Assembly: GCA_037139095.1 (NCBI GenBank)
Contig: JBAXHD010000048.1
Coordinates: 1-18,835, forward strand
DNA: 18,835 nt
Direction: 5' to 3'
Source of the DNA: WLMZ01 sp037139095
Lineage (GTDB): Bacteria > Actinomycetota > Acidimicrobiia > Acidimicrobiales > Ilumatobacteraceae
How positions within the stretch are numbered: position 1 is the stretch's first letter; every line of letters begins with the position of its first letter. Of this stretch, positions 1-6,147 are shown one piece after another. The translations under genes and the position numbers were made by a program. The notes beneath the pieces were generated by a model, which worked only from the letters and a program-made list of their open reading frames with translations, made no database searches and had not been told where the DNA came from.

Positions 1-21
1 GGGAATTTTCGGGGTGCCTCG

Positions 22-112
22 GGTGTTATTTGTACACATGAAACCAACACATGAACCACAAAACCCCATGGTTTACGGCACACACCGTCGTACACCGTTT
101 ATGAATAACACC
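22..112. repeat. Repeat-dense segment beside the broken DUF255 gene
   Basis: This stretch holds a perfect 9-bp inverted repeat (GGTGTTATT at 22-30, AATAACACC at 104-112). Inside it are two direct repeats: ACACATGAA at 34-42 and 47-55, and ACACCGT at 82-88 and 92-98. A small palindrome with CCATGG at its centre lies at 61-74. It reads as more AT-rich than the genes that follow, and no convincing protein is encoded in it. Clustered short repeats like these can be recombinase or replication-protein binding sites, but no integrase or Rep gene is visible, so the role is unknown. Confidence 0.45.
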
Positions 113-323
113 ATGTCACAGGCTTTTGCGGTTCCAGAATGTACTGCGTTGAGACGTGGCACCAGTGGCAGGACGAGTAGCCGATGCTCAACAGAATCGG
201 CACGTTGCGTTCTGTTGCAGCAGCGAATGCTTCAGGCCCCCACGCATACCAATCGACAGGGTTGTGAGCGTGCTGGCGCAGGTAGGGACTGGTTTCTGCG
301 GCAAGCCGGTTGGTCGCGGTCAT
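99..323 (-). pseudogene. Thioredoxin-like DUF255 (YyaL/SPATA20-type) protein, 5' part only, broken at CHWCHV
   Basis: The reading frame begins like the DUF255 family (bacterial YyaL, eukaryotic SPATA20), with the typical NRLAAETSPYLRQHAHNPVDW opening and then an SSCHWCHV motif. That motif holds the CxxC pair of the thioredoxin-like fold. Family members are usually about 600-700 residues, with a six-hairpin glycosidase-like region after the thioredoxin part. Here the family match stops just after CHWCHV (near base 153), where MxHESF-type sequence is expected. Seventeen unrelated residues and a stop at 99 follow. The ATG at 323 is preferred over the GTG at 332: a TACTGT element at 331-336 lies 7 bases before the ATG, suggesting a leaderless transcript. 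The break could be a real insertion or rearrangement, or an assembly join near the window edge. The N-terminal family assignment is firm; the cause of the break is not. Confidence 0.75.
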
Positions 324-330
324 GGCAATC

Positions 331-336
331 ACAGTA
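331..336 (-). promoter_or_regulatory. -10-like TACTGT for a leaderless DUF255 start
   Basis: TACTGT on the minus strand fits TANNNT and ends 7 bases before the ATG at 323. There is no Shine-Dalgarno sequence, and no good -35 was seen. Confidence 0.4.
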
Positions 337-427
337 CCGAGTGAGCCCGCCTAGGGGACCGATCACGTTGCTCGAAGCGGGCCAACGTTCGTAGCCGGCC
401 GATTGCCGGTCGTGGCAGTCGTGACCG

Positions 428-476
428 GTTTGTTGAAGACAACAGGTCGAGGGTCGACCAATTGTCTTCAACAAAC
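428..476 (-). terminator. 15-bp perfect stem-loop downstream of the IPT/TIG gene
   Basis: GTTTGTTGAAGACAA (428-442) is the exact reverse complement of 462-476, around a 19-base loop. It lies about 25 bases past the stop codon of the minus-strand gene ending at 501 and about 105 bases before the next start. That position suits a transcription terminator or a 3'-end stabiliser. There is no T tract, so it is not a classical intrinsic terminator. Confidence 0.55.
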
Positions 477-500
477 TCGGAGATACGAGGGGTGGTTGCC

Positions 501-914
501 TTACAGGGTTACTCGCAGGTTCGAAACCGACGTCACGGTTCCGCCAGCGTTGCTGATCCGGATGTTATAGAGGCCTACCGTGGTGCCAGTGGCGAGTTTA
601 AATGTGAGGCTGAGGCCATCGGCCGCGAGGACCACTGGAGTTGGGATCAACCGTGTTCCCTGAATCAGGGTGAGCGTGGTTCCGGCGACAAAGTTCGTTC
701 CCACTACTGTGACCACTGATTTGAGTTGCAGCGACGCGGTGGCAGTGAAACTTGTGATGGTTGGCACCAATTTTTTCGGGTTATTCGGAATGGCGCCGCC
801 GCCGTTGACGCCGCCGTTGTTGACGCCGGCTGCCAAGCTCGCTTGAGTTCCGAAGGCTCCCATTGCCAAGCTTGCTGCCAGGCACAGTGCTACTACTTGC
901 TTGTTGACGTTCAT
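501..914 (-). CDS. Small secreted protein with one IPT/TIG-like domain
   Basis: The product is about 137 residues. It has an N-terminal signal peptide (basic MNVNK, then a hydrophobic stretch to about residue 23, with Ala-rich cleavage candidates near QASLAAG). A Gly/Asn-rich linker follows, then one immunoglobulin-like IPT/TIG-type domain from about residue 50 to the end. The typical pattern is present: PTITSFT opening, a VxGTNF turn and a closing SNAGGTVTS strand. Such domains bind carbohydrate or protein partners at the cell surface; no catalytic motif is seen. The ATG at 914 is chosen over 941 because GGAGAG lies about 8 bases upstream and the signal peptide then starts cleanly. The gene appears monocistronic and is followed by the strong hairpin at 428-476. 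The specific role is unknown. Confidence 0.75.
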   Translation of the reverse strand: MNVNKQVVALCLAASLAMGAFGTQASLAAGVNNGGVNGGGAIPNNPKKLVPTITSFTATASLQLKSVVTVVGTNFVAGTTLTLIQGTRLIPTPVVLAADGLSLTFKLATGTTVGLYNIRISNAGGTVTSVSNLRVTL

Positions 915-1057
915 TGCAGTCTCTCCATGGGGTGCCGGCAAGTTATGCCATTGATGTTGCCACTATCTAGAGAACTCGGGTGCGAGACAAGTGTCCAATG
1001 GTCCTCGAACCAAGGGCCTACGAGTTAGATCGGCTGAGGCTTACGCCACGGGACCGA

Positions 1058-2032
1058 TCACGCTATTTGGAATGGCTTGATCTTTTCGTTGCACCAGTTC
1101 CAAACCGTGGAGCGTGATTCGGCGGTGTCGCTGCGTCTTGTGGACGGCAGTTTGTGGATGCTGCGCATTTCTCGGTCTGACCAGAAGGATCCACTAGGCC
1201 CCGGTATCGGTTGCACAGCAGCCAGCCAAGCAATGGTGTCTGCGCCCTCGGCAACTGTGCGCAAGATGGGTCTTGTGATCTGACGAAATCGCGGAATGGA
1301 CTCCTGCACGCCGGGTGTATCGGCCCACCCGGGATGCATTGCACAAAAATCAACAGAGGGTTCTTTTGTGGCCCACATTGAATTGAGCGTGACTTGAACA
1401 CGTTTCGCAATTGCGTATTGCTTCGTTCCGTTGTAACTCTCTGAGGTCATCTCGATGCCATGCGAATCATCAATCATCGGCAAATTTGCCGAATACATGC
1501 CGCCGGATGAAACGGTCACAACGCGCCCTTTTGCTGCGCGCAGGTTGGCAAGCAATGCCGTTGTGAGTAGGTGAGGTCCCAGAACATGAGACGCAATCGT
1601 TTGTTCAATTCCTTGGGGCGACACCTCGCGTGAGTTCAGCAGGGCGCCGGCATTGTGAATTACTGCAAAGACCTGAGGGAATTGAGATGCAATCTGCCGC
1701 GCTGCATTGGCAACGGATTGCAAATCACCCATTTCTGCCACCACGCACACTGGTTCGGGTCCAGTGCACATGGCCAGTACCGAAGCAATGACGCCCTCGC
1801 ACTTTTCTTTGTTTCGCGCAACAAGCACCAGCTGGGCGCCTGTTGGAGCAAGAATTCGCACACATTCCTCGCCGAGTCCCGACGTAGGCCCGGTGATCAC
1901 CACAACCTTGCCAGTCAGGTCGTAATCAGATACTCGATCCCAGTGATTGAGGCGAGAACGGGCAGCGAAACCTAGGCGAGAGAACCCGGGCACGATGGCC
2001 GCATCCAGCGCAGAGCTGAAGAACTTACTCAT
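1058..2032 (-). CDS. Short-chain dehydrogenase/reductase, DHRS12-like
   Basis: This is a 324-residue SDR-fold NAD(P)-dependent oxidoreductase. The Rossmann motif TGPTSGLG is at residues 47-54, NAG at 127-129, a catalytic-type SS at 175-176, and YAIAK (Tyr206, Lys210) matches the YxxxK active-site pair. The 40 residues before the Rossmann fold and the later HPGWADTPGV segment resemble DHRS12-type SDRs, whose substrates are poorly known. The start overlaps the end of the upstream membrane-protein gene by 8 bases, which suggests translational coupling. The gene is the last of a three-gene minus-strand operon with a DUF2071 protein. The substrate cannot be read from the sequence; lipid-type alcohols or ketones would be plausible but are a guess. 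Confidence 0.85.
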   Translation of the reverse strand: MSKFFSSALDAAIVPGFSRLGFAARSRLNHWDRVSDYDLTGKVVVITGPTSGLGEECVRILAPTGAQLVLVARNKEKCEGVIASVLAMCTGPEPVCVVAEMGDLQSVANAARQIASQFPQVFAVIHNAGALLNSREVSPQGIEQTIASHVLGPHLLTTALLANLRAAKGRVVTVSSGGMYSANLPMIDDSHGIEMTSESYNGTKQYAIAKRVQVTLNSMWATKEPSVDFCAMHPGWADTPGVQESIPRFRQITRPILRTVAEGADTIAWLAAVQPIPGPSGSFWSDREMRSIHKLPSTRRSDTAESRSTVWNWCNEKIKPFQIA

Positions 2033-2468
2033 ATTTCATCCCTTGAAAAACCATCACTGAGGCGAGAATGCCACACATTGTCCAGGCAATGGTGCGAGGC
2101 CAATTTGTTCGTACGAGCTCTTTTCCTACGAGTTCATCAGGTGCCTCAAGCATTCGGGCATGGCGTGGCACTGACAGAAATATTGTGCACAACAGCGCTG
2201 TCGCCAAGAATGCGCCGTTTGCCCAGGTAAGCCACCACGAGACTCCGCGCGGTGTATGAGCCCAAAGCGTCAATGTCGAAATGCCCTCAATCGCCATTGG
2301 CGGGCCGACCACAAACGATGTCCATCGCTGATGTTTTTCTGCAACTGCGGGCGCGCTTTGCGCCGGTATCACGGCGAGCAGGGGGTAATGCACTAACTGC
2401 ACAAACCAAATGACGCCCACCATGACGCACGCAGATACAAGATGCGCGATCAGCACGACATCATTCAT
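2025..2468 (-). CDS. Conserved four-helix integral membrane protein
   Basis: The product is 147 residues with four predicted membrane helices, at roughly residues 4-26, 55-72, 78-98 and 120-140. Recognisable features are a WFVQLVHYPL segment at the end of helix 1, a conserved-looking VVGPPM before helix 2, and RTNWPRTIAW before helix 4. I have seen this layout in uncharacterised bacterial membrane proteins but cannot name a function. The ATG at 2468 is preferred over 2513: AAGAAGGGA lies about 7-8 bases upstream and the first helix then begins at the N-terminus. The 3' end overlaps the SDR gene by 8 bases, and the DUF2071 gene lies 69 bases upstream. Confidence 0.75.
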   Translation of the reverse strand: MNDVVLIAHLVSACVMVGVIWFVQLVHYPLLAVIPAQSAPAVAEKHQRWTSFVVGPPMAIEGISTLTLWAHTPRGVSWWLTWANGAFLATALLCTIFLSVPRHARMLEAPDELVGKELVRTNWPRTIAWTMCGILASVMVFQGMKYE

Positions 2469-2537
2469 GTGGAATCCCTTCTTGTCGATGAACCCTGTTC
2501 GGGCATCACCCACGAAACGATACGGAACTGCATCCGA

Positions 2538-3272
2538 TCACCATGTCACGCGTCGCGGCACGCCGATACGCACCGGCACGCCGGGGGAGAACATGCAATG
2601 CGGTGGGCCCTGTGATTCGGGGAGGCCAGCAGCGTGCACCAACGTGTCATTGAGGCCGATGATGTCGGCGCGATAGAGCGACCAGCGTGGGTGATCGACC
2701 GGGGCATACATCAGCCCACGTCCGTAGCTTCGCGAGTACAAACCCCAACGCGCCGTAAGGAACACCTCAAACTCGGACTGCTCAGAAATCTGCTCACCGA
2801 CTCGTACGGTGATCTCGGTTTCGGGTCCTCGACTGGGCCAACGCCTGCGAACGTGGGTGCTCAAGGCGTCGTTGTGCAACGTGTTTGACGCGCGACCCCA
2901 GCAGTACGGCAACCTGTACGCGGCGCGGGCGACGAGCGCTGGCAGCAACCGATTTATGTCGAGAGAGAAGAACCAAACGCCGGGGACGCCGTTGCGCACG
3001 ACGTATGTACGCACGTTGATCTCGGGGAAGCTGCCCAGATACGGCACTGCCGGCAACCCCGGTACACCGACGCCTTTCATAGAGAATGGAATCAAGCCCA
3101 CCCATGCGACGCCGTCGAACGTGTCGACTTCCAGTCCGGCCGGCAGCAGCCGCGCAACATCGGCCGGATCATACGGAAAGTGCAGGTAGGCAAGATTGCG
3201 CCACTGTTGCTTCATCACCGCGAACCGAACTGGCGCTGTGCACTCAGGCCTGAGGGCACGAGACTCGGTCAT
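2538..3272 (-). CDS. DUF2071 (YqjF-like) protein
   Basis: This 244-residue protein matches the DUF2071/YqjF family, which has an acetoacetate-decarboxylase-like fold. Family traits are the opening QQWRNLAYLHFPYDP, then VARLLPAGLEVDTFDG and AWVGLIPFSM, a PEINVRTYV strand, and a late R-Y-T-like segment (LTARWGLYSR). No signal peptide is present, so it should be cytoplasmic. The biochemical role of the family is not established. It is the first gene of a minus-strand operon with a membrane protein and an SDR. The ATG at 3272 has no Shine-Dalgarno sequence, but TAGTCT at 3279-3284 lies 6 bases upstream, fitting a leaderless transcript. Confidence 0.85.
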   Translation of the reverse strand: MTESRALRPECTAPVRFAVMKQQWRNLAYLHFPYDPADVARLLPAGLEVDTFDGVAWVGLIPFSMKGVGVPGLPAVPYLGSFPEINVRTYVVRNGVPGVWFFSLDINRLLPALVARAAYRLPYCWGRASNTLHNDALSTHVRRRWPSRGPETEITVRVGEQISEQSEFEVFLTARWGLYSRSYGRGLMYAPVDHPRWSLYRADIIGLNDTLVHAAGLPESQGPPHCMFSPGVPVRIGVPRRVTW

Positions 3273-3278
3273 GTCTGA

Positions 3279-3284
3279 AGACTA
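3279..3284 (-). promoter_or_regulatory. -10-like TAGTCT for the DUF2071 operon
   Basis: TAGTCT fits TANNNT and ends 6 bases before the ATG at 3272, which would place transcription start at or next to the start codon. The -35 region shows no clear TTGACA. Confidence 0.5.
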
Positions 3285-3428
3285 CGGGAAGCACACGATT
3301 TGCGACCGACGATGAGCGAGGTCTAATCAGTTCGTTGAAGCGGGGAGGCGCGCTGGTGCAGGGACGGCACGTCGGCGGCGCCTGGGGAGTCGGCGCTGCC
3401 ATGCGAATCGTCAAAGTAGCCTGCGCTC
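3285..3428. other. Divergent intergenic region, no gene seen
   Basis: This gap between the divergent DUF2071 and YdeI-like genes shows no convincing coding frame. It holds GC-rich sequence and the candidate -10 element TAGCCT at 3417-3422. No strong inverted repeat was found by eye. Confidence 0.4.
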
Positions 3429-3494
3429 GTGACGCTCGATCATGCGGGTGTCGGAACGAATCGACATCCCAGCAAAGGCAAATACTGTGGCTAA
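3429..3494 (+). CDS. Possible 21-residue leaderless small ORF upstream of the YdeI-like gene
   Basis: A GTG at 3429 follows TAGCCT (3417-3422) by 6 bases, the same spacing seen at other starts in this window. The frame runs 21 codons to a TAA at 3492-3494, which ends 7 bases before the ATG at 3502. The downstream gene has no Shine-Dalgarno sequence, so translation of this small ORF could supply ribosomes to it. The peptide ends KGKYCG and has no recognisable homology. Leaderless small ORFs ahead of longer genes are known from mycobacteria; here it is an inference from geometry. Confidence 0.3.
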   Translation: MTLDHAGVGTNRHPSKGKYCG

Positions 3495-3501
3495 CAGCGC
3501 T

Positions 3502-4083
3502 ATGAACCCAAAGGTCGACGACTATCTCGCCCAGCTCAAACAGTGGCAAGACGAGCTCACCCATATGCGACGCATTGCGCTCGGCTCTGGTCTGACTGAA
3601 GAGATCAAGTGGGGCCAGCCCTGCTACATGTTCGGGAAGACCAACGTGGTCATCTTGCAGGGTTTCAAGAAGTACTGCGCCTTTTTGTTCTTTAAAGGCG
3701 TGTTGATGGACGACCCGAACGGAATTCTCGTGAAGACGGGGGAGAACACTGAGGTTGGTCGCCAGATTCGATTCAACAGCGTTGCCGAGATCCTCGAGAT
3801 AGAGGATGTCCTGAAGGCATACATTCTGCACGCCGCCGACATCGAGAAATCGGGTGCGAAGTTAGCGCCGAAGCCGAAGTCTGATCTGAGTCTGCCCGGC
3901 GAGTTTCAACGCAGGCTGAGCGACACGCCAGCGTTACAAGCGGCGTTCGACTCGCTCACCCCCGGTCGTCAGCGGGCGTACAGCTTCTATTTCTCAGAGC
4001 CCAAGCAGACAACGACCCGTGAGGCTCGAATTGAGAAGTGCGTGCAGCGGATCCTTGCCGGCAAAGGCTTGAACGACCGCTGA
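3502..4083 (+). CDS. YdeI/OmpD-associated family protein (DUF1801 plus OmdA-like)
   Basis: The product is 193 residues. The N-terminal part (about 1-120) matches DUF1801 proteins: MNPKVDDYL opening, LTEEIKWGQPCY, a CAFLFFKGVLM strand and RQIRFNSVAEI. The C-terminal part (about 130-190) matches the OmdA/YdeI region, with LPGEFQRRLS, LTPGRQRAYSFYFSEPKQTTTREARIEKC-type sequence and a closing ILAGKG. The family has been linked to bacteriocin or cationic-peptide protection, but the mechanism is unclear. The ATG at 3502 is chosen because MNPKV is the usual family start; 3487 (GTG) and 3442 (ATG) are in-frame alternatives. There is no Shine-Dalgarno sequence. The gene diverges from the DUF2071 operon and precedes the toxin-antitoxin pair. 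Confidence 0.8.
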   Translation: MNPKVDDYLAQLKQWQDELTHMRRIALGSGLTEEIKWGQPCYMFGKTNVVILQGFKKYCAFLFFKGVLMDDPNGILVKTGENTEVGRQIRFNSVAEILEIEDVLKAYILHAADIEKSGAKLAPKPKSDLSLPGEFQRRLSDTPALQAAFDSLTPGRQRAYSFYFSEPKQTTTREARIEKCVQRILAGKGLNDR

Positions 4084-4091
4084 TATCGGAC

Positions 4092-4118
4092 CCTGTACGT
4101 TGACAGTTATGCCTGTAC
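4092..4118 (+). promoter_or_regulatory. Operator-like direct repeats around the -35 of the mntA-hepT promoter
   Basis: CCTGTAC occurs at 4092-4098 and again at 4112-4118, exactly 20 bp apart (about two helical turns), flanking the -35 hexamer. The second copy runs into the 8-bp palindrome TACCGGTA at 4116-4123, which overlaps the first bases of the -10. The XRE domain of the first gene is the natural candidate to bind here for autoregulation. This is inferred from position. Confidence 0.45.
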
Positions 4119-4127
4119 CGGTATAAT
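4100..4127 (+). promoter_or_regulatory. Consensus promoter of the mntA-hepT operon, leaderless
   Basis: TTGACA at 4100-4105 and TATAAT at 4122-4127 are both perfect sigma-70 consensus hexamers with a 16-bp spacer. The -10 ends 6 bases before the ATG at 4134, so the transcript should be leaderless. This is the strongest promoter-like sequence in the window. Confidence 0.75.
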
Positions 4128-4133
4128 TCGAGA

Positions 4134-4643
4134 ATGGCCAATGTGGGCGAACTCATAGCCAAGGCGCGGCACTCGGCGGGATTGACTCAGGCCGAGCTCG
4201 CTCGTCGCGCGGGCACCTCGCAGGCTGCGATCGCTCGGTACGAAACCAATGTTGCTTCGCCCGCAGTAGCGACTCTCGCGAGGGTGCTTCGCTCCGCTGG
4301 CCAACACCTTGAGCTGTCGATATCCGCAGCAGAACCCTCAGACCTGTCGACTAGGCAGGCAGCGTGCCTGCGCCGGCATCGCAAAGAGGTACTTGACATC
4401 GCTCGTACATTCGGTGCCAGCAACGTGCGATTGTTCGGATCGGTGGCCCGTGGCGAGGCAGGGCCCGACAGCGATATTGATCTGCTTGTCGACCTAAACA
4501 CCGACGTTACGGGTCTGCTGCCTGTGCTGCGGATGAATGACGCGCTGAGGGAGCTACTCGGGTTTGCGGTCGATGTGTCGCCCGCCGATCTGCTGCGCCC
4601 CGAGTTCGCGGCTTCGGTTCAGGCCCAGGCTGTGCCGCTATGA
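4134..4643 (+). CDS. mntA: XRE-MNT fusion: HTH plus minimal nucleotidyltransferase antitoxin (MntA-like)
   Basis: The 169-residue protein has an N-terminal XRE-type helix-turn-helix (about residues 5-62, with LTQAELARRAGTSQAAIARYE as the helix pair). A minimal nucleotidyltransferase domain follows (about 85-165). The catalytic signature GSX10DXD is intact: Gly102-Ser103, then ten residues, then Asp114-Ile-Asp116. Asp147 in FAVDV is the likely third metal ligand. In studied MntA-HepT systems, MNT antitoxins add AMP to a tyrosine of the HepT toxin and so silence it. The added XRE domain suggests the same protein also represses its own operon. It overlaps hepT by 4 bases (ATGA). The identification as a HEPN/MNT toxin-antitoxin pair is firm; AMPylation by this copy is inferred. 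Confidence 0.9.
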   Translation: MANVGELIAKARHSAGLTQAELARRAGTSQAAIARYETNVASPAVATLARVLRSAGQHLELSISAAEPSDLSTRQAACLRRHRKEVLDIARTFGASNVRLFGSVARGEAGPDSDIDLLVDLNTDVTGLLPVLRMNDALRELLGFAVDVSPADLLRPEFAASVQAQAVPL

Positions 4644-4984
4644 CCCGTTCGGCTGCCGATCGGCTTCAGGACATAATTGCGCGAATCGCAGCCATCGACA
4701 TCGCAGAGGGGCTGCTTCATAGCACCGTCGAGGGTGTTGCCCAGACAGCGTTCGACGCAATCTTGTACGACCTCATGGTTATTGGCGAAGCGGTCAAGAA
4801 CCTGCCCGACGAGATGCGTGTCAGACACAGCGATATTCCGTGGACAGACATTGCAAGAATGCGAGACCTACTGGCGCACGTTTATTTCCGAGTTCGCGAA
4901 GCGACGGTGCGCAGCACGATCGATGCGCCTTTAGCCGACCTGCGAGCGGTGTGCGCAGACGAGTTGGCGGTGCGTCGGCGCTGA
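4640..4984 (+). CDS. hepT: HepT-type HEPN toxin (DUF86 ribonuclease)
   Basis: This 114-residue all-helical protein matches the HepT/DUF86 branch of HEPN RNases. The active-site motif RX4HXY is complete: Arg75, His80 and Tyr82 in RDLLAHVYF. Upstream, LMVIGEAVKNLP is also typical of DUF86 proteins. In the family, Arg and His cut RNA in a dimer, and the Tyr is the site modified by the MNT partner. The ATG at 4640 overlaps the last codons of the antitoxin gene by 4 bases, which couples translation. With all key residues present, the toxin should be active unless modified. The next DNA downstream is a decayed gene, which fits a module inserted into an unstable region. Confidence 0.9.
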   Translation: MTRSAADRLQDIIARIAAIDIAEGLLHSTVEGVAQTAFDAILYDLMVIGEAVKNLPDEMRVRHSDIPWTDIARMRDLLAHVYFRVREATVRSTIDAPLADLRAVCADELAVRRR

Positions 4985-5011
4985 GCCGAGCGTTAGTGAT
5001 CCGGGCGGCAC

Positions 5012-5193
5012 TCGGGTGTGGGTGAGCGAGATAACGATTTCGTCGACGATTTGATGTTCGTCGATCGTGAGTGACCCGGGAGTAGGCACCACATCGGGCG
5101 GGAAGAACTATCCAACGAGGCGCTTGTCGTAAAACTCGCGCACGGCTGGGGCTCCGTAGCCCCGTGCGGGCACCGCCACATCATGAAGACCAC
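5012..5193 (-). pseudogene. Remnant of an NTF2/SnoaL-like protein with internal stop
   Basis: One minus-strand frame here reads like the middle of a SnoaL/NTF2-like family: GYGAPAVREFYDKRLVG, then a TAG stop (5108-5110), then FFPPDVVPTP and DEHQIVDEIVISLTHT. Related proteins carry similar VREFY, PP-D, RTxxxxxxVDE and SFTH segments in the same order, so the match spans the stop without a frame change. The frame loses similarity at about 5012, just beyond the end of hepT, and has no start upstream of 5193. It is therefore a fragment lacking both ends. The recognition is from memory of the family, so the fold assignment is tentative, but the broken state is clear. Confidence 0.55.
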
Positions 5194-5210
5194 CTATCGA
5201 TCACGACTAT

Positions 5211-5462
5211 CTAGAGGATGGTCTTGAGTAGTTCGGTGGCCCGCTCTACTTCGCTTCGAGGCACCAGGATGCGGAAGTCGGTGGCGGTTCTGCCCACCAC
5301 GTTGTAGGTCTCGTGGCCGGCGGCGTTGAAGCCGTTCTCGCGAAGCGTGGCGAGTGTCATCGGGCCACTGGGGCCGCGCACAACGATGAGTTCAACTGGT
5401 TCGTTCGGATCGGCGGGCTCGCCCTTGCTGATCAACGCGTAGAACTTCTGAAGGATGCCCAT
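5211..5462 (-). CDS. Small DUF2007-like protein
   Basis: The product is 83 residues with a short helical start (MGILQKFYALISKGEP). A beta-alpha-beta body follows: VELIVVRGPSGPMTLATLRENGF, an NVVGRTATDFRILVP segment, and a closing helix VERATELLKTIL. The layout resembles DUF2007-type small putative signal-transducing domains (a short-sequence version of a PII-like or ACT-like fold), where a value-carrying strand is followed by a VPxxxxxxAxELL helix. No catalytic motif, signal peptide or membrane segment is seen. The start has no strong Shine-Dalgarno sequence. It stands alone on the minus strand between two decayed regions. Family assignment is moderate; function unknown. Confidence 0.6.
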   Translation of the reverse strand: MGILQKFYALISKGEPADPNEPVELIVVRGPSGPMTLATLRENGFNAAGHETYNVVGRTATDFRILVPRSEVERATELLKTIL

Positions 5463-5553
5463 GGCTCAGCTTTCTACCGGTGCACTTGACCACGCGTCAA
5501 TAGAAGCAATGAATCTCCCGCGACCCCATTGGTCCGGTTGATCCATTGCTTGT

Positions 5554-5985
5554 GTGGGTCCCGTAGCGATCAGCACAAGTGTCGCGCCCGCCGAAACGTC
5601 GGAGTCGTCCGAAACGGCGTTGACGTTGTTGGCCTCGGGAGCTTTTGAAGTCCCGGCAGTTCAAGGCATCAAAGATGCGCCTGGGTTTCACGAGGTCTTC
5701 GACACCACAGCCTTGGTCCCAGCCGCGACGCACGTTGGCTCTGGCAGTCGCATCCTGATTCGCTTTCGTGATCGCACCCGCCCAACCGTGACATGCGCGA
5801 GCGAGCATCCGCTGTCGGGATGCGTCACCCTTGATTGGTCCGATTTCCCTGAGCGGCCACGAGTGCCGGCCGGGGGAGCGTTCGAGCAACGACTCACGCT
5901 CGATGCCGCGGCAGGCCATCAAGACTTGTACTTGAGCCAATCCGGAACGCTCAATGCTCAACCCGATCATTACGAACCTGGTTGA
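5554..5985 (+). CDS. Uncharacterised protein, probably part of a decayed secreted protein
   Basis: A GTG start gives 143 residues; an in-frame TGA at 5539-5541 lies just upstream. The sequence has protein-like composition: a Thr/Ser-rich start, GAFEVPAVQGIKDAPGFHEVFDTT, then VGSGSRILIRFRDRTRPTV, a Cys pair in CASEHPLSGC, and DWSDFPERPRVPAGGAFEQRL. The two cysteines and Ser/Thr-rich start suggest an exported beta-sandwich-like protein that has lost its signal peptide. I do not recognise a named family. The same frame continues protein-like past its TGA stop at 5983-5985. No good Shine-Dalgarno precedes the GTG. It may be a pseudogene rather than a working gene. Confidence 0.4.
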   Translation: MGPVAISTSVAPAETSESSETALTLLASGAFEVPAVQGIKDAPGFHEVFDTTALVPAATHVGSGSRILIRFRDRTRPTVTCASEHPLSGCVTLDWSDFPERPRVPAGGAFEQRLTLDAAAGHQDLYLSQSGTLNAQPDHYEPG

Positions 5986-6147
5986 CCGCACAGCGCAGTG
6001 AGCGGGTCCGCTCGCGACTGGCCAGGCGTATTGGCCGTAGACCTTGTGTCGGGCGACCACATTGGCGTGCACGTGGTGCTCAGCAACGCTGGGCCAGAGC
6101 CATTGGTTGCTATTGAGTGGCAGATACTTGTCGCAAACGCCGGGTGA
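5986..6147 (+). pseudogene. In-frame continuation of the 5554-5985 frame beyond a TGA
   Basis: Directly after the TGA at 5983-5985 the same frame stays open for 53 codons to another TGA at 6145-6147. It contains DWPGVLAVDLVSGDHIGVHV and VLSNAGPEPLVAIEW, which read like a beta-sandwich strand pattern of a surface protein. The simplest reading is a single ancestral gene, interrupted by stops. From 6148 to 6369 the frame loses protein character and holds more TGA codons. Confidence 0.4.

Noticed and set aside
22..112. Considered an integron attC site because of the nested inverted and direct repeats.
   Set aside because: No GTTRRRY / RYYYAAC core pair was found at the ends, and there is no integrase or cassette gene nearby.
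132..156. Bases here resemble part of a cDNA template-switch adapter (ATGTAC then TGCGTTGA).
   Set aside because: Two bases are missing and one differs relative to the adapter as I remember it, so a chance likeness is more probable. It remains a reason to check reads at the junction.
3244..3831. A 195-codon minus-strand frame over the YdeI-like gene.
   Set aside because: It lies antisense to a gene with clear family motifs and has no recognisable protein character.
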